A stretch of 44,514 nt of DNA, taken from contig JAGHVO010000002.1 of assembly GCA_018064245.1 (NCBI GenBank), positions 1 through 44,514 on the forward strand. Direction: 5' to 3'. Every line of letters starts with the position of its first letter. The stretch's first letter is position 1. Positions 26,757 to 34,811 of the stretch are shown piece after piece. The notes beneath the pieces are model-generated. The model searched no databases, was not told the DNA's origin, and worked only from the letters and a program-made list of their open reading frames with translations. Source of the stretch: Candidatus Colimorpha pelethequi (GTDB taxonomy: Bacteria > Bacteroidota > Bacteroidia > Bacteroidales > P3). The translations under genes were made by a program, and so were the position numbers.

Positions 26757-26792
26757 ATCCCGGATACTCTGCGGATACAGAGAGTCCGGGAT
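26757..26792 (-). terminator. terminator after purL
   Basis: ATCCCGGA-TACTCTG pairs with CAGAGAG-TCCGGGAT around CGGATA. On the minus strand a short TCTTTT follows. The weak T-tail may allow read-through into the C10 peptidase gene. Confidence 0.65.
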
Positions 26793-26809
26793 TGCCTAAA
26801 AATTGTTTT

Positions 26810-29800
26810 TTACTTAAAGTATTCTACGCCGCTTTCAAAGATACGCTGGTCTTGTTCGCCGTAGATGTTCATGTAAGTGCCGTCGCTGCGACGTTCGCTG
26901 TGGGCCATCTTGCCCAAAATGCGACCGTCGGCGCTGGTGATACCCTCAATGGCCATGTACGAACCGTTCATGTTGAAGTCCTCGTTCATGGTGATGTTGC
27001 CGTTGAGGTCCACATATTGCGTGGCGACCTGTCCGTTGCGGAACAACTGGTCGATGTATTCCTTCGGAGCCACAAAGCGTCCTTCACCGTGCGAAATGGG
27101 CACCTGGTAGATGCCGCCCAACTCAGCCTGACGCATCCAGGGCGAAAGTTTGCTGACAACCATCGTGCTGGCAATCTTGCTTTGGTGACGGCCAATGGTG
27201 TTCATTGTGAGGGTGGGCGCGTTGTCGGCCTGTTCGCGAATTTCGCCATAGGGAACGAGCCCCAATTTGATGAGCGCCTGGAATCCGTTGCAGATACCCA
27301 ACATCAAGCCGTCGCGTTGGTTGAGCAGTTGCATTACGGCTTCGCTCACCTTGGCGTTGCGGAACACACTGGTGATGAACTTGGCGCTGCCTTCGGGTTC
27401 GTCGCCTGCCGAGAAACCGCCAGGAATCATCACGATTTGTGCGTTGTTGATGGCCTTGGCGTAAGCCTCCACGCTCTCGTTAATCTGCTGTGCGTTTTGG
27501 TTGCGGAACACGATGGTCTCGACGTCGGCGCCTGCACGAAGGAAAGCTCTTGCCGAGTCGTATTCGCAGTTCGTGCCGGGAAATACGGGAATGAACACCT
27601 TGGGTTTGGCGACTTTGTGTTTGCAGATATAGGGAGAAGCCTGTGCATAGAGTTGCTGTTTGGGCAGCTCCACTTGCTGCTTGTGAGTGCTGGTGGGGAA
27701 TACGTTCTCCAACGTGCCTGTCCAAGCCTTCAGGGCCTCGTCCATCGAAATCGAAATGCCGTTGTAGCAGAAAGCTTCTTCAGCCACCACTGCGCCAATC
27801 TTCTTGCCGCGGAACAATGGCTTGCTGCCAGCTTCCATTTCTACGACGATGTATCCGTAGTCCTTGCGGATAAGGTCGTCAAGGCTGAGGGTCTTGGAGT
27901 CGAGAGCGACGCCCAGTCTGTTGCCGAAAGCCATCTTGCTCACGGCCTCAATCATGCCGCCCATTCCGAGAACGTAACTTGAGAGTACCTTGCCGTTTGA
28001 AATGGTGTCGTAGAGTTGTCTGTATTGTGCCAAAGCGTCCTCGTAGTCGGGCATTCCGTAGGCATCCTTCTTGATGTCGAGCAGATAGAGTTCAGAACCT
28101 GCCTTTTTCAATTCGGGAGTCACCACATGGTGGATGTCGCCTACGCCCACGGCAAAGCTGCAAAGGGTAGGAGGAACGTCGATGTTATTGAAAGTGCCGC
28201 TCATAGAGTCTTTGCCGCCGATAGCAGGCAACTTCAAACCCATCTGTGCGTTGTAGGCGCCGAGGATGGCGCTGAAAGGCTGTCCCCAACGATAGGGGTC
28301 GTTGCCCAGTTTCTTGAAATATTCCTGGAAGGTAAGTCTTACCTTGCTGGCGTCGCCACCTGCTGCGGCGATCTTTGCTACAGAGGTCAACACCGAGTAG
28401 GCTGCGCCGTGGAAAGGACTCCAGCTGCTCAGGTAAGGGTCGAAACCATAGCTCATCATTGTGATGGTGTCGCATTTGCCCGTAAGCAAAGGCAATTTGC
28501 CAATCATGGTTTGTGTGGGAGTCAACTGCGTCTTGCCGCCGTAAGGCATCACAACGCTGCCGGCACCGATGGTGCTGTCAAACATCTCCACCAAACCTTT
28601 TTGCGAACAAACGTTCAAGTCCGAAAGGGTTTTCACCCACAGCTGCTTGACATCTTGCTCGTTGGCGATATCCAGTCTGCCAAGATCTTGTTTCTGCTCG
28701 GGCATCTCCACTTTTACGGTCGTTTCCTGGTGAGCGCCGTTGGTGTCGATAAAGCGACGGCTGAGGTTCACAACCTCTTTACCTCTCCAGCTGATGACCA
28801 TTCTCGGTTCCTCGGTAACGGTGGCAACTACCACAGCCTCAAGGTTCTCTTCGTCGGCATATTGCAACATCTGATCCACATCCTTGGGATCCACAACGAT
28901 GGCCATACGCTCTTGAGATTCGCTGATGGCGAGTTCGGTGCCGTCCAAACCGGCATATTTCTTGGGAACTTTGTCGAGGTTTATTTGCAAGCCGTCGGCC
29001 AATTCACCGATAGCCACGCTCACGCCACCAGCGCCAAAGTCGTTGCATTTCTTGATGAGCGAGGATACCTCTTCTCTGCGGAACATGCGCTGCAGCTTGC
29101 GTTCTGTGGGTGCGTTGCCTTTCTGCACCTCAGCGCCACAAGTGCTGAGCGATGCGGTGGTGTGCGACTTCGAAGCGCCTGTTGCGCCGCCACATCCGTC
29201 GCGGCCCGTGCGTCCACCCAAGAGGATGATCACGTCGCCGGGGTCGGAGGTCATACGCTTCACCTGACGTCTTGGAGCGGCTGCTATCACTGCGCCAATC
29301 TCCATACGTTTAGCCACATAGTCGGGGTGATAGATTTCGTTCACCAAACCCGTAGCCAGACCAATCTGGTTGCCGTAGCTGCTATAGCCGTGGGCTGCGG
29401 TGGTCACGATTTTGCGTTGGGGAAGTTTGCCCTCAATGGTCTCGTTCAAAGGACGTGTGGGGTCTGCGGCGCCCGTCACACGCATTGCTTGATATACGTA
29501 GGTACGTCCCGAAAGCGGGTCGCGGATAGCGCCGCCCAAGCAAGTTGCAGCGCCACCAAAAGGTTCAATTTCAGTAGGATGATTGTGTGTTTCGTTCTTG
29601 AAGTTCACCAACCATTCCTCTTCCTTGCCGTCAATTACAACGGGTACAACGATGCTGCATGCGTTGATTTCGTCGCTGATTTCCTGGTCGTCCAGCAAGC
29701 CCATCTTACGGATTCGCTTGGCGGCCAAAGTGCCCATGTCCATCAAGCAGACAAACTTGTCGGTTCTTCCCACATATTGGTCTTTGTGGTCGGCGAGATA

Positions 29801-30559
29801 TTGTTTGAAAGCGTTTTCCAACAGCGGACGATAGTATCCTTCGTCAAACTGCACGTCTTTCAACTCGGTCGCGAAGGTCGTGTGTCGACAGTGGTCGCTC
29901 CAGTAGGTGTCCAGTACGCGGATTTCCGTCATTGAGGGGTCTCTATGCTCTTCGTCGTGGAAATAGCGCTGAATGTGCAGGAAGTCCTTGAAAGTCATGG
30001 CGAGACCCAGCGAGTTGTAGAGTTCCTGCAACTTGGATTCGCTCATCTCCTTGAAGCCGTCGAAGATTATCACGTCGGCGGGCTCGTCGAACTTGTCCAC
30101 CAAGGTTTGTGGCTTTTCATCGCTTGCCAGACGACTGTCGACGGGGTTGATGCAGTGGTTGATGATGGCTCTGCGTTGCAACTCCGTCAGGGTTCCCGAA
30201 ATGATGTAGGTCGTGGCCGACTTGATGATAGGACTTTCGTCGGGCGAGAGCAGTCTCACACACTGCTCGGCGCTGTCGGCGCGCTGGTCGAACTGGCCGG
30301 GAAGGTATTCTACCGAAAAGCAGAAATCCTGATCCTGCTTCGGAGCGGTTTCTTCATATACAAAATCCACGGGCGGTTCCGAAAAAACCGTTACCTTGGC
30401 TTCGTTATAGGTCTTGTCTGAGATGTTCTCCACGTCGTAGCGAATGAGAACGCGCACCTGCTGCGCTTCAATGCCGAGATAGTTCGACATCTCTTCTTGC
30501 AACTCTTTGGCCTTTACGGCATAGTCGCTTTTCTTTTCAACGTAAATGCGTCTGATCAT
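26810..30559 (-). CDS. purL: phosphoribosylformylglycinamidine synthase, single-chain
   Basis: 1249 residues, the large form with N-terminal PurS-like domain, FGAM synthetase core and C-terminal glutaminase on one chain. It makes FGAM from FGAR, glutamine and ATP (fourth step of purine synthesis). The synthetase core shows HNHPTEIEPFGGAATCLGG and the nucleotide-binding VILLGGRTGRDGCGGATG. The glutaminase domain (about 990-1249) has the nucleophile in FPGTNCEYD and the His/Glu pair in ISHGEGRF. It is a single gene ending in a hairpin. The 100-base gap before it is filled with heptamer repeats, and no TAnnTTTG box is found there. No purine riboswitch fold is apparent. Confidence 0.95.
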   Translation of the reverse strand: MIRRIYVEKKSDYAVKAKELQEEMSNYLGIEAQQVRVLIRYDVENISDKTYNEAKVTVFSEPPVDFVYEETAPKQDQDFCFSVEYLPGQFDQRADSAEQCVRLLSPDESPIIKSATTYIISGTLTELQRRAIINHCINPVDSRLASDEKPQTLVDKFDEPADVIIFDGFKEMSESKLQELYNSLGLAMTFKDFLHIQRYFHDEEHRDPSMTEIRVLDTYWSDHCRHTTFATELKDVQFDEGYYRPLLENAFKQYLADHKDQYVGRTDKFVCLMDMGTLAAKRIRKMGLLDDQEISDEINACSIVVPVVIDGKEEEWLVNFKNETHNHPTEIEPFGGAATCLGGAIRDPLSGRTYVYQAMRVTGAADPTRPLNETIEGKLPQRKIVTTAAHGYSSYGNQIGLATGLVNEIYHPDYVAKRMEIGAVIAAAPRRQVKRMTSDPGDVIILLGGRTGRDGCGGATGASKSHTTASLSTCGAEVQKGNAPTERKLQRMFRREEVSSLIKKCNDFGAGGVSVAIGELADGLQINLDKVPKKYAGLDGTELAISESQERMAIVVDPKDVDQMLQYADEENLEAVVVATVTEEPRMVISWRGKEVVNLSRRFIDTNGAHQETTVKVEMPEQKQDLGRLDIANEQDVKQLWVKTLSDLNVCSQKGLVEMFDSTIGAGSVVMPYGGKTQLTPTQTMIGKLPLLTGKCDTITMMSYGFDPYLSSWSPFHGAAYSVLTSVAKIAAAGGDASKVRLTFQEYFKKLGNDPYRWGQPFSAILGAYNAQMGLKLPAIGGKDSMSGTFNNIDVPPTLCSFAVGVGDIHHVVTPELKKAGSELYLLDIKKDAYGMPDYEDALAQYRQLYDTISNGKVLSSYVLGMGGMIEAVSKMAFGNRLGVALDSKTLSLDDLIRKDYGYIVVEMEAGSKPLFRGKKIGAVVAEEAFCYNGISISMDEALKAWTGTLENVFPTSTHKQQVELPKQQLYAQASPYICKHKVAKPKVFIPVFPGTNCEYDSARAFLRAGADVETIVFRNQNAQQINESVEAYAKAINNAQIVMIPGGFSAGDEPEGSAKFITSVFRNAKVSEAVMQLLNQRDGLMLGICNGFQALIKLGLVPYGEIREQADNAPTLTMNTIGRHQSKIASTMVVSKLSPWMRQAELGGIYQVPISHGEGRFVAPKEYIDQLFRNGQVATQYVDLNGNITMNEDFNMNGSYMAIEGITSADGRILGKMAHSERRSDGTYMNIYGEQDQRIFESGVEYFK

Positions 30560-30585
30560 ATTGAGTATAATGTTTTATGTTCGAA

Positions 30586-30650
30586 AGTGATTAGTGACTT
30601 GTGAATAGTGAATAGGCTTCTTAACTCTTAATTCATAACTCTTAACTAAA
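30586..30650. repeat. heptamer repeats between the acyltransferase gene and purL
   Basis: AGTGATT, AGTGACT, TGTGAAT, AGTGAAT (30586-30613), then AACTCTT, AATTCAT, AACTCTT, AACTAAA (30623-30650). Both classes known from other gaps occur here together. Confidence 0.8.
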
Positions 30651-30657
30651 CAAGAAG

Positions 30658-31224
30658 TCAATCTTCTATTGAGGCGAATTTTTCAGGGTGCCGAGCCGTG
30701 ATGTTTTTGTAGAACTTCATGATTTCCACAAAGTCCTTGTCGTAGTTTCCTGTAGGGTAGAATGCGGGTCCCACGCCCATGATGCGTTTCTTGTAGTCGA
30801 TATACGACAGCACGATAGGCACGTTGGCTTGCATGGCCATCTCGTAGAAGCCTCTTTTCCAACGTTTCACCTTTTTGCGCGTTCCTTCGGGAGTGATGAC
30901 TACCGTAAAACGCTCGTTTTTGTTGAAATACTCCACCGCTTGTTCCACCAGTCCGTTGTGGCGGTTGCCCCTGTCCACGGGCACCACGCCGAAGTAGTTC
31001 AGCAGCGGACGCGTAAACCAGTTGAAGAACTCCTTTTTCATGAAAATGCGGGAGTTTACCTCCAGTTTCCACACACAGGCGGCACCGAGAAAAAAGTCGT
31101 AGATGGAAGTATGCGGAGCCTCGATGATGACGCAGTGCTGTAGTTCGGGACGGTCCTCGTTGTGTTCTGGCACATCGAATTTCCATCCAAACAGCCTCAC
31201 GATAGCAATCCAGAGTTTCTTCAT
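30658..31224 (-). CDS. PlsC-type 1-acyl-glycerol-3-phosphate acyltransferase-like protein
   Basis: 188 residues. The acyltransferase block I reads HTSIYDFF (H-x4-D), block II reads FMKKEFF..VPVDRGNRHNG, block III reads ITPEGTRKK, and block IV has the Pro of NVPIVLSYID. The family transfers an acyl chain to lysophosphatidic acid or a related acceptor at the inner membrane. The protein is short and has no clear membrane helix, so it is one of the soluble-looking Bacteroidetes PlsC paralogues. Its acceptor is uncertain. It has its own promoter and is followed by repeat-filled DNA and purL on the same strand. Confidence 0.82.
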   Translation of the reverse strand: MKKLWIAIVRLFGWKFDVPEHNEDRPELQHCVIIEAPHTSIYDFFLGAACVWKLEVNSRIFMKKEFFNWFTRPLLNYFGVVPVDRGNRHNGLVEQAVEYFNKNERFTVVITPEGTRKKVKRWKRGFYEMAMQANVPIVLSYIDYKKRIMGVGPAFYPTGNYDKDFVEIMKFYKNITARHPEKFASIED

Positions 31225-31259
31225 AGTCGTAGTGTCGGTTTGATAGCAAAATTATTCTG

Positions 31260-31288
31260 CAAAGATACGAAAAACTCCCGATTTTCAA
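31260..31288 (-). promoter_or_regulatory. promoter of the acyltransferase gene
   Basis: On the minus strand, TTG (31286-31288), 18 bases, then TATCTTTG (31260-31267). The leader is about 32 bases. Confidence 0.65.
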
Positions 31289-31434
31289 CGGATTTTTTAC
31301 ATCACATTCTTGAAAATCTTTTCACTTGTAAATCCCATATAAATCAATGTGTCTAAATTGAATGTGAAAAAAGTATGCAAAAGATTATTCTTGTGTTTTG
31401 CTATTGTTGACATTCATTGCGTATTGCGTTCTTT

Positions 31435-31536
31435 TTATTTGAGGTAGCGCACTATTCCGTCAGAGATGTTGATGTCAGCGTTGACAACGGTGCCGTAATA
31501 GTCAAAGGTTCTTCCGAAGGCTATCTTTTTGTCCAT
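31435..31536 (-). CDS. possible 33-residue small protein
   Basis: The minus-strand frame starts at ATG 31536 and reads MDKKIAFGRTFDYYGTVVNA then DINISDGIVRYLK and stop. The composition is protein-like, with no low-complexity bias. A well-formed promoter with the correct spacing lies 33 bases upstream. No ribosome-binding site is visible, which is usual in this phylum. It could be a true small protein, the 3' remnant of a larger gene, or part of a small RNA. It is unrelated to its neighbours as far as can be seen. Confidence 0.4.
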   Translation of the reverse strand: MDKKIAFGRTFDYYGTVVNADINISDGIVRYLK

Positions 31537-31568
31537 AAAGTCGCGCGAGGTCTGTCGCACGGCATATG

Positions 31569-31599
31569 CAAAAATACAATTTTTTTGAAATTAGTCAAA
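31569..31599 (-). promoter_or_regulatory. strong minus-strand promoter in a gap
   Basis: TTTG (31596-31599), 19 bases, then TATTTTTG (31569-31576): a complete match to the Bacteroidetes consensus. The transcript would begin near 31565 and cover the 33-codon frame. Confidence 0.7.
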
Positions 31600-31641
31600 A
31601 TGTCGGGTATTGTTGTCCTGATATTCATTATACATTAAACC

Positions 31642-31673
31642 AAAGCAGGCGTCTCGACCGAGACGCCTGCTTT
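31642..31673 (-). terminator. terminator after the lectin-like lipoprotein gene
   Basis: AAAGCAGGCGTCTCG pairs perfectly with CGAGACGCCTGCTTT around a 2-base centre, so the real loop is larger. It lies 20 bases past the stop at 31694. Confidence 0.8.
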
Positions 31674-31693
31674 TTGTGAAACTATTTGTTATA

Positions 31694-32425
31694 TCAATTA
31701 TCTTTTGCCAGTCTTACCGACATTCCCCAGCATGTGCCTGTCCAGGTGTCGTAGTTGTTGTACATTCCAAAGTGCCAACTCTCTGCCTTGGATTCCTCGT
31801 AGAGAGAAGAAGACCAGTAGTTCCCATATTCTCCAGAGCTGATGGATGTTCCGAAACGGTTGCCGGCTGTCGGCAAGAAAAGTGCGCCGGCTTGTTCCAT
31901 TGCTGGCCATGAATTTTCATCGTAGGTGTTAGCGTCCCTATTCGTAAACGTGGCAGAGAAGGCAGGTCCTTCCCAATTGTCGGGCAGAACGATCATTCCT
32001 AAAACGCCACATACCGTAGCTATGCCGCACTTGCTGGTTGCGTTGGGCCTTTCCTCCATCATATAAACCCACTCGTCAATTGTCAAGGTACGCCAGCCGC
32101 CTTCAATGTGGCTTCCCCAGTCGTCAAATTCGTCGGAATAATCTGCTGGTTCTGTTGATGTGATGGTGGGATTGCTGCCTGTTCCCCATCCAAAGTAGCC
32201 GCCGTAGTCGTATTGATTCGGGGCAAAGAAATAGCCGTCTATATAATCCAGGTTGCCCGAGGCAAATTGTACCTGTCTGCTTGCGGAAACGGAAAACTTG
32301 CCGCTCAATAATCCGCTGACAATCGGGTCTGGACCGTCGGGCGTAACGGTGGGTTCGGTTTCGTCTTTTTGGCAACTCGCAACAATGAAAATGGAAACTA
32401 ATAATAAAGGAAATAACTTTTTCAT
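31694..32425 (-). CDS. surface lipoprotein with FGE/C-type-lectin-like domain
   Basis: 243 residues. The signal peptide ends in lipobox IVASC, followed by QKDETE, matching the QKDDE-type lipoprotein export signal, so it is expected on the cell surface. Residues 55-243 contain the pattern GWRTLTIDEWVYMME..R, LPDNW, ALFLPTAGNR and GNYWSSSLYEESKAE..WGMSVRLAKD. This is the fold shared by Fibrobacter-type paralogous domains, DUF1566-like and formylglycine-enzyme-like/C-lectin proteins. No catalytic cysteines of true formylglycine enzymes are apparent. A binding role is likely, with unknown ligand. It is a single gene closed by terminators on both sides. Confidence 0.7.
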   Translation of the reverse strand: MKKLFPLLLVSIFIVASCQKDETEPTVTPDGPDPIVSGLLSGKFSVSASRQVQFASGNLDYIDGYFFAPNQYDYGGYFGWGTGSNPTITSTEPADYSDEFDDWGSHIEGGWRTLTIDEWVYMMEERPNATSKCGIATVCGVLGMIVLPDNWEGPAFSATFTNRDANTYDENSWPAMEQAGALFLPTAGNRFGTSISSGEYGNYWSSSLYEESKAESWHFGMYNNYDTWTGTCWGMSVRLAKDN

Positions 32426-32449
32426 ACGCTTGGGTTTTTGATAATTAAA

Positions 32450-32476
32450 ACAAGGTCGCCCGACGGGCGACCTTGT
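32450..32476 (-). terminator. terminator after the acyl-CoA synthetase gene
   Basis: ACAAGGTCGCCCG and CGGGCGACCTTGT form a perfect 13-base stem with a T run on the minus strand. Confidence 0.85.
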
Positions 32477-32494
32477 GGAAAATTTGGATTCATT

Positions 32495-34567
32495 TTATTT
32501 CTCCAAACGGATGCGGGCGTCAACTGCGGTAACATAGCGGGGATTGCCCAGCAAGGGGTTGAGGTCCATCTCGGCGATTTCGGGAGCGGCCTGTACCAAT
32601 GCGCTTACGCGAGCAATCTGGTCGGCATACATGTCGATGTTGACAGCTTCCTGTCCGCGAACACCTTGCAGGATCTTGTAGCCACGCAGTTTGGTGAGCA
32701 TCTCCTTGGCTTCAGCTGCGGTGATGGGAGCGAGTGCGCTCTGTACATCCTTCAGCACTTCGATGAAGATGCCGCCGAGGCCGAAGAAAATCTGATGGCC
32801 GAACTTGGCGTCCTTGATGGCTCCAATGTAAACATCCGTACCGTCGAGCATGGGGTACATCTCTACTGCGTAGGTCTCAGGAATGACAATCAAACGGTTG
32901 AATTCCTTCTCTACGGTCGCGAGGTCCTTAACGCCGAGGGTGACACCACCCACGTCGCTCTTGTGGAGCGGTCCTACGACCTTCATTACCAAAGGAACAT
33001 CCTTGCTGCAGCCTACTTCCTTGGCGAATGCCAAAGCGTCTTCAACCTTGTCAACTTCAACGCTCTTCTTGCGGCTGATGCCGGCAGCGTCAAGCAACTC
33101 GTTGTAGTCGGCGATTTCCATGTAACCGTCCTTGCAACGGTCCACAGTCTTGCGGATGCGAGCCACGTCGATAGCGGGCTGTTCTACGTTTTCGGGCTGG
33201 GGCTTGGGAGTGTGATATACTTTACAGAGAGCGTTGCCGAGTACGCATTCTTCGGGGAAGTTGATACGGCCACGGTCAATGAACTCCTGGATTTCGTCCT
33301 TCACGTTGATGATGGAGGGCAATACGGGGAAGATGGGCTTCTTGCAGGTCTTCATCTTCTCGTCCAAGAGAGCGTAAACCTCGCGGTTGGAGAACAATCC
33401 CGGAGAACCGAAGATAACCACGGAGAAGTCAATGTTGTCGTATTCATTCTCAACAGTGTCAATGATATAGCCGAGCTGTTCGGCGGTACCAGTTGCGAGG
33501 AAGTCGATGGGGTTTCCTACGGAAGAACCTGCAAACAATTTCTCAAGCAGCGCCTTGCTTGCGGGATGGTCTTTCAAAGGAGGAACTTCCATGCCACCAT
33601 TGGAGAGCACGTCGGTGAGCATAACTGCGGGACCACCAGCGTGGGTGATGACGGCGCAACGTTTGCCCTTGAGTTCGGGGTGCATGAAGATGGAGCATAC
33701 GGTGGTCAGTTCCTGACGGTTCTGGCAACGTACGATACCTGCCTTGCGGAACAAAGCATCTACAGCAGCATCGTTGGTTGCCAAAGCACCGGTGTGGCTC
33801 GAAGCGGCACGACTACCAGCTGCGCTACCGCCCGACTTGATGGCTGCGATGTGGCAACCTTTGTTGATGAGCGAACGGGAGTGCTTGAGCAAGCGCTGAG
33901 GATCGCCAATCTTTTCCATATAGAGCATGATGACGCGAGAGGATTTCTCGGGGTCGAAAGTCTCGTCGAGGTGTTCCAATACGTCTTCGATGCCTACCTG
34001 AGCAGAGTTTCCAACAGCCCATACACTGTTGAAAGTCAAACCGTTGGTGATACCGTATTCCTTGATGAACACTGCTGTGGCACCCGAACCGGTGATGAAA
34101 TCAACACCATGAGGATCCAAAGTGGGAATAGGAGTGTCGAAGCAACCGCTATAGTTGGTGTTCAAGAAACCAGTACAGTTGGGACCGATCAAGCTGCCGC
34201 CTACTGCATTGATGCTATCGACGATGTGTTTCTCGATGGCAGCACCTTCAGCGTTCTCTTCCGAGAAACCAGCGCTAACGATGATGAAACCTTTGGTGCC
34301 TTTCTGTTGGGTGAGTACGTCAACGGTGTTGGCGCAGAATTTGGCAGCGATACAGAGGATAGCGCAATCTACTTGGGGAAGGTCTTCTACCTTGGCATAG
34401 CATTTTACGCCTTGTACTTCGGTCTCTTTGGGGTTCACAGCATAGACGGAACCTTTGAAGTTGCTGTCGAGCAGGTTCTTCAAGGCTTTTCCGCCAGGTT
34501 TGTGAACGTCGGAGGAAGCACCGCAAACCACGATGCTTTTAGGATTAAGGAGTTCTTTACAGATCAT
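32495..34567 (-). CDS. ADP-forming acetate/acyl-CoA synthetase, fused alpha-beta
   Basis: 690 residues. The N-terminal CoA-binding Rossmann domain (SIVVCGASSD..) is followed by the succinyl-CoA-ligase-like region with the phosphohistidine loop ASSHTGALA near residue 258. The C-terminal ATP-grasp domain (about 470-690) shows VMKVVGPLHKSDVGGVTLGV. The family interconverts acyl-CoA, ADP and phosphate with acid, ATP and CoA, giving substrate-level ATP from acetyl-, propionyl- or branched-chain acyl-CoA. The fused alpha-beta order is normal in bacteria. The ATG is preceded within 10 bases by a long AGTTTTA heptamer run (CTTAAAA sense on the gene strand). No clear -7 box was found upstream. Confidence 0.88.
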   Translation of the reverse strand: MICKELLNPKSIVVCGASSDVHKPGGKALKNLLDSNFKGSVYAVNPKETEVQGVKCYAKVEDLPQVDCAILCIAAKFCANTVDVLTQQKGTKGFIIVSAGFSEENAEGAAIEKHIVDSINAVGGSLIGPNCTGFLNTNYSGCFDTPIPTLDPHGVDFITGSGATAVFIKEYGITNGLTFNSVWAVGNSAQVGIEDVLEHLDETFDPEKSSRVIMLYMEKIGDPQRLLKHSRSLINKGCHIAAIKSGGSAAGSRAASSHTGALATNDAAVDALFRKAGIVRCQNRQELTTVCSIFMHPELKGKRCAVITHAGGPAVMLTDVLSNGGMEVPPLKDHPASKALLEKLFAGSSVGNPIDFLATGTAEQLGYIIDTVENEYDNIDFSVVIFGSPGLFSNREVYALLDEKMKTCKKPIFPVLPSIINVKDEIQEFIDRGRINFPEECVLGNALCKVYHTPKPQPENVEQPAIDVARIRKTVDRCKDGYMEIADYNELLDAAGISRKKSVEVDKVEDALAFAKEVGCSKDVPLVMKVVGPLHKSDVGGVTLGVKDLATVEKEFNRLIVIPETYAVEMYPMLDGTDVYIGAIKDAKFGHQIFFGLGGIFIEVLKDVQSALAPITAAEAKEMLTKLRGYKILQGVRGQEAVNIDMYADQIARVSALVQAAPEIAEMDLNPLLGNPRYVTAVDARIRLEK

Positions 34568-34575
34568 TATTCTTT

Positions 34576-34811
34576 AGTTTTAAGTTTCAAGTTTTAAGTT
34601 TTAAGTTTTAAGTTTTAAGTTTTAAGTTTTAAGCAGATGGTCTATCTTTTTTAGTTTTAAGTTTTAAGCTGATAGACTATCTTCTTTAGTTCTAAATTTT
34701 TATATGTAACTTGTGATTGGTGACTAGTGACTAGGAATATAATTCCTTCAAATCAACAACTCAACAAATCAACAACTCAACATTTTTTATTCACTGCTCA
34801 CTATTTCTCAG
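34576..34811. repeat. compound heptamer/octamer repeat region before the acyl-CoA synthetase gene
   Basis: Eight AGTTTTA-type heptamers lie at 34576-34631. A 35-base unit beginning AGTTTTAAGTTTTAAGC occurs twice back to back (34618-34652 and 34653-34687, differing at 5 positions). Heptamers TTGTGAT, TGGTGAC, TAGTGAC lie at about 34711-34731. AAATCAAC/AACTCAAC octamers lie at about 34751-34782. ATTCACT, GCTCACT, ATTTCTC lie at 34791-34811 and cover the stop codon of pepD. Confidence 0.85.

Larger units (their letters stand above)
31225..31693. other. 469-base intergenic region
   Basis: It holds the acyltransferase promoter, AT-rich DNA without signals (31290-31430), a possible 33-codon minus-strand gene with a strong promoter, and a hairpin terminator at 31642-31673. 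Confidence 0.6.

Noticed and set aside
28016-29935. A 639-codon open frame on the plus strand opposite purL
   Set aside because: It is the antisense of a fully conserved essential gene. The translation is rich in His, Val and Cys with no domain pattern, as expected for a shadow frame caused by codon bias.
31694-31860. Variable region of a diversity-generating retroelement target at the end of the lipoprotein gene
   Set aside because: The WSSS..SVRL ending is shared by the whole fold family. There is no reverse transcriptase or template repeat in the window.
32438-34597. A 719-codon open frame on the plus strand opposite the acyl-CoA synthetase
   Set aside because: The minus strand encodes a complete recognised enzyme. 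The opposite frame has no motif and runs through the terminator at 32450.
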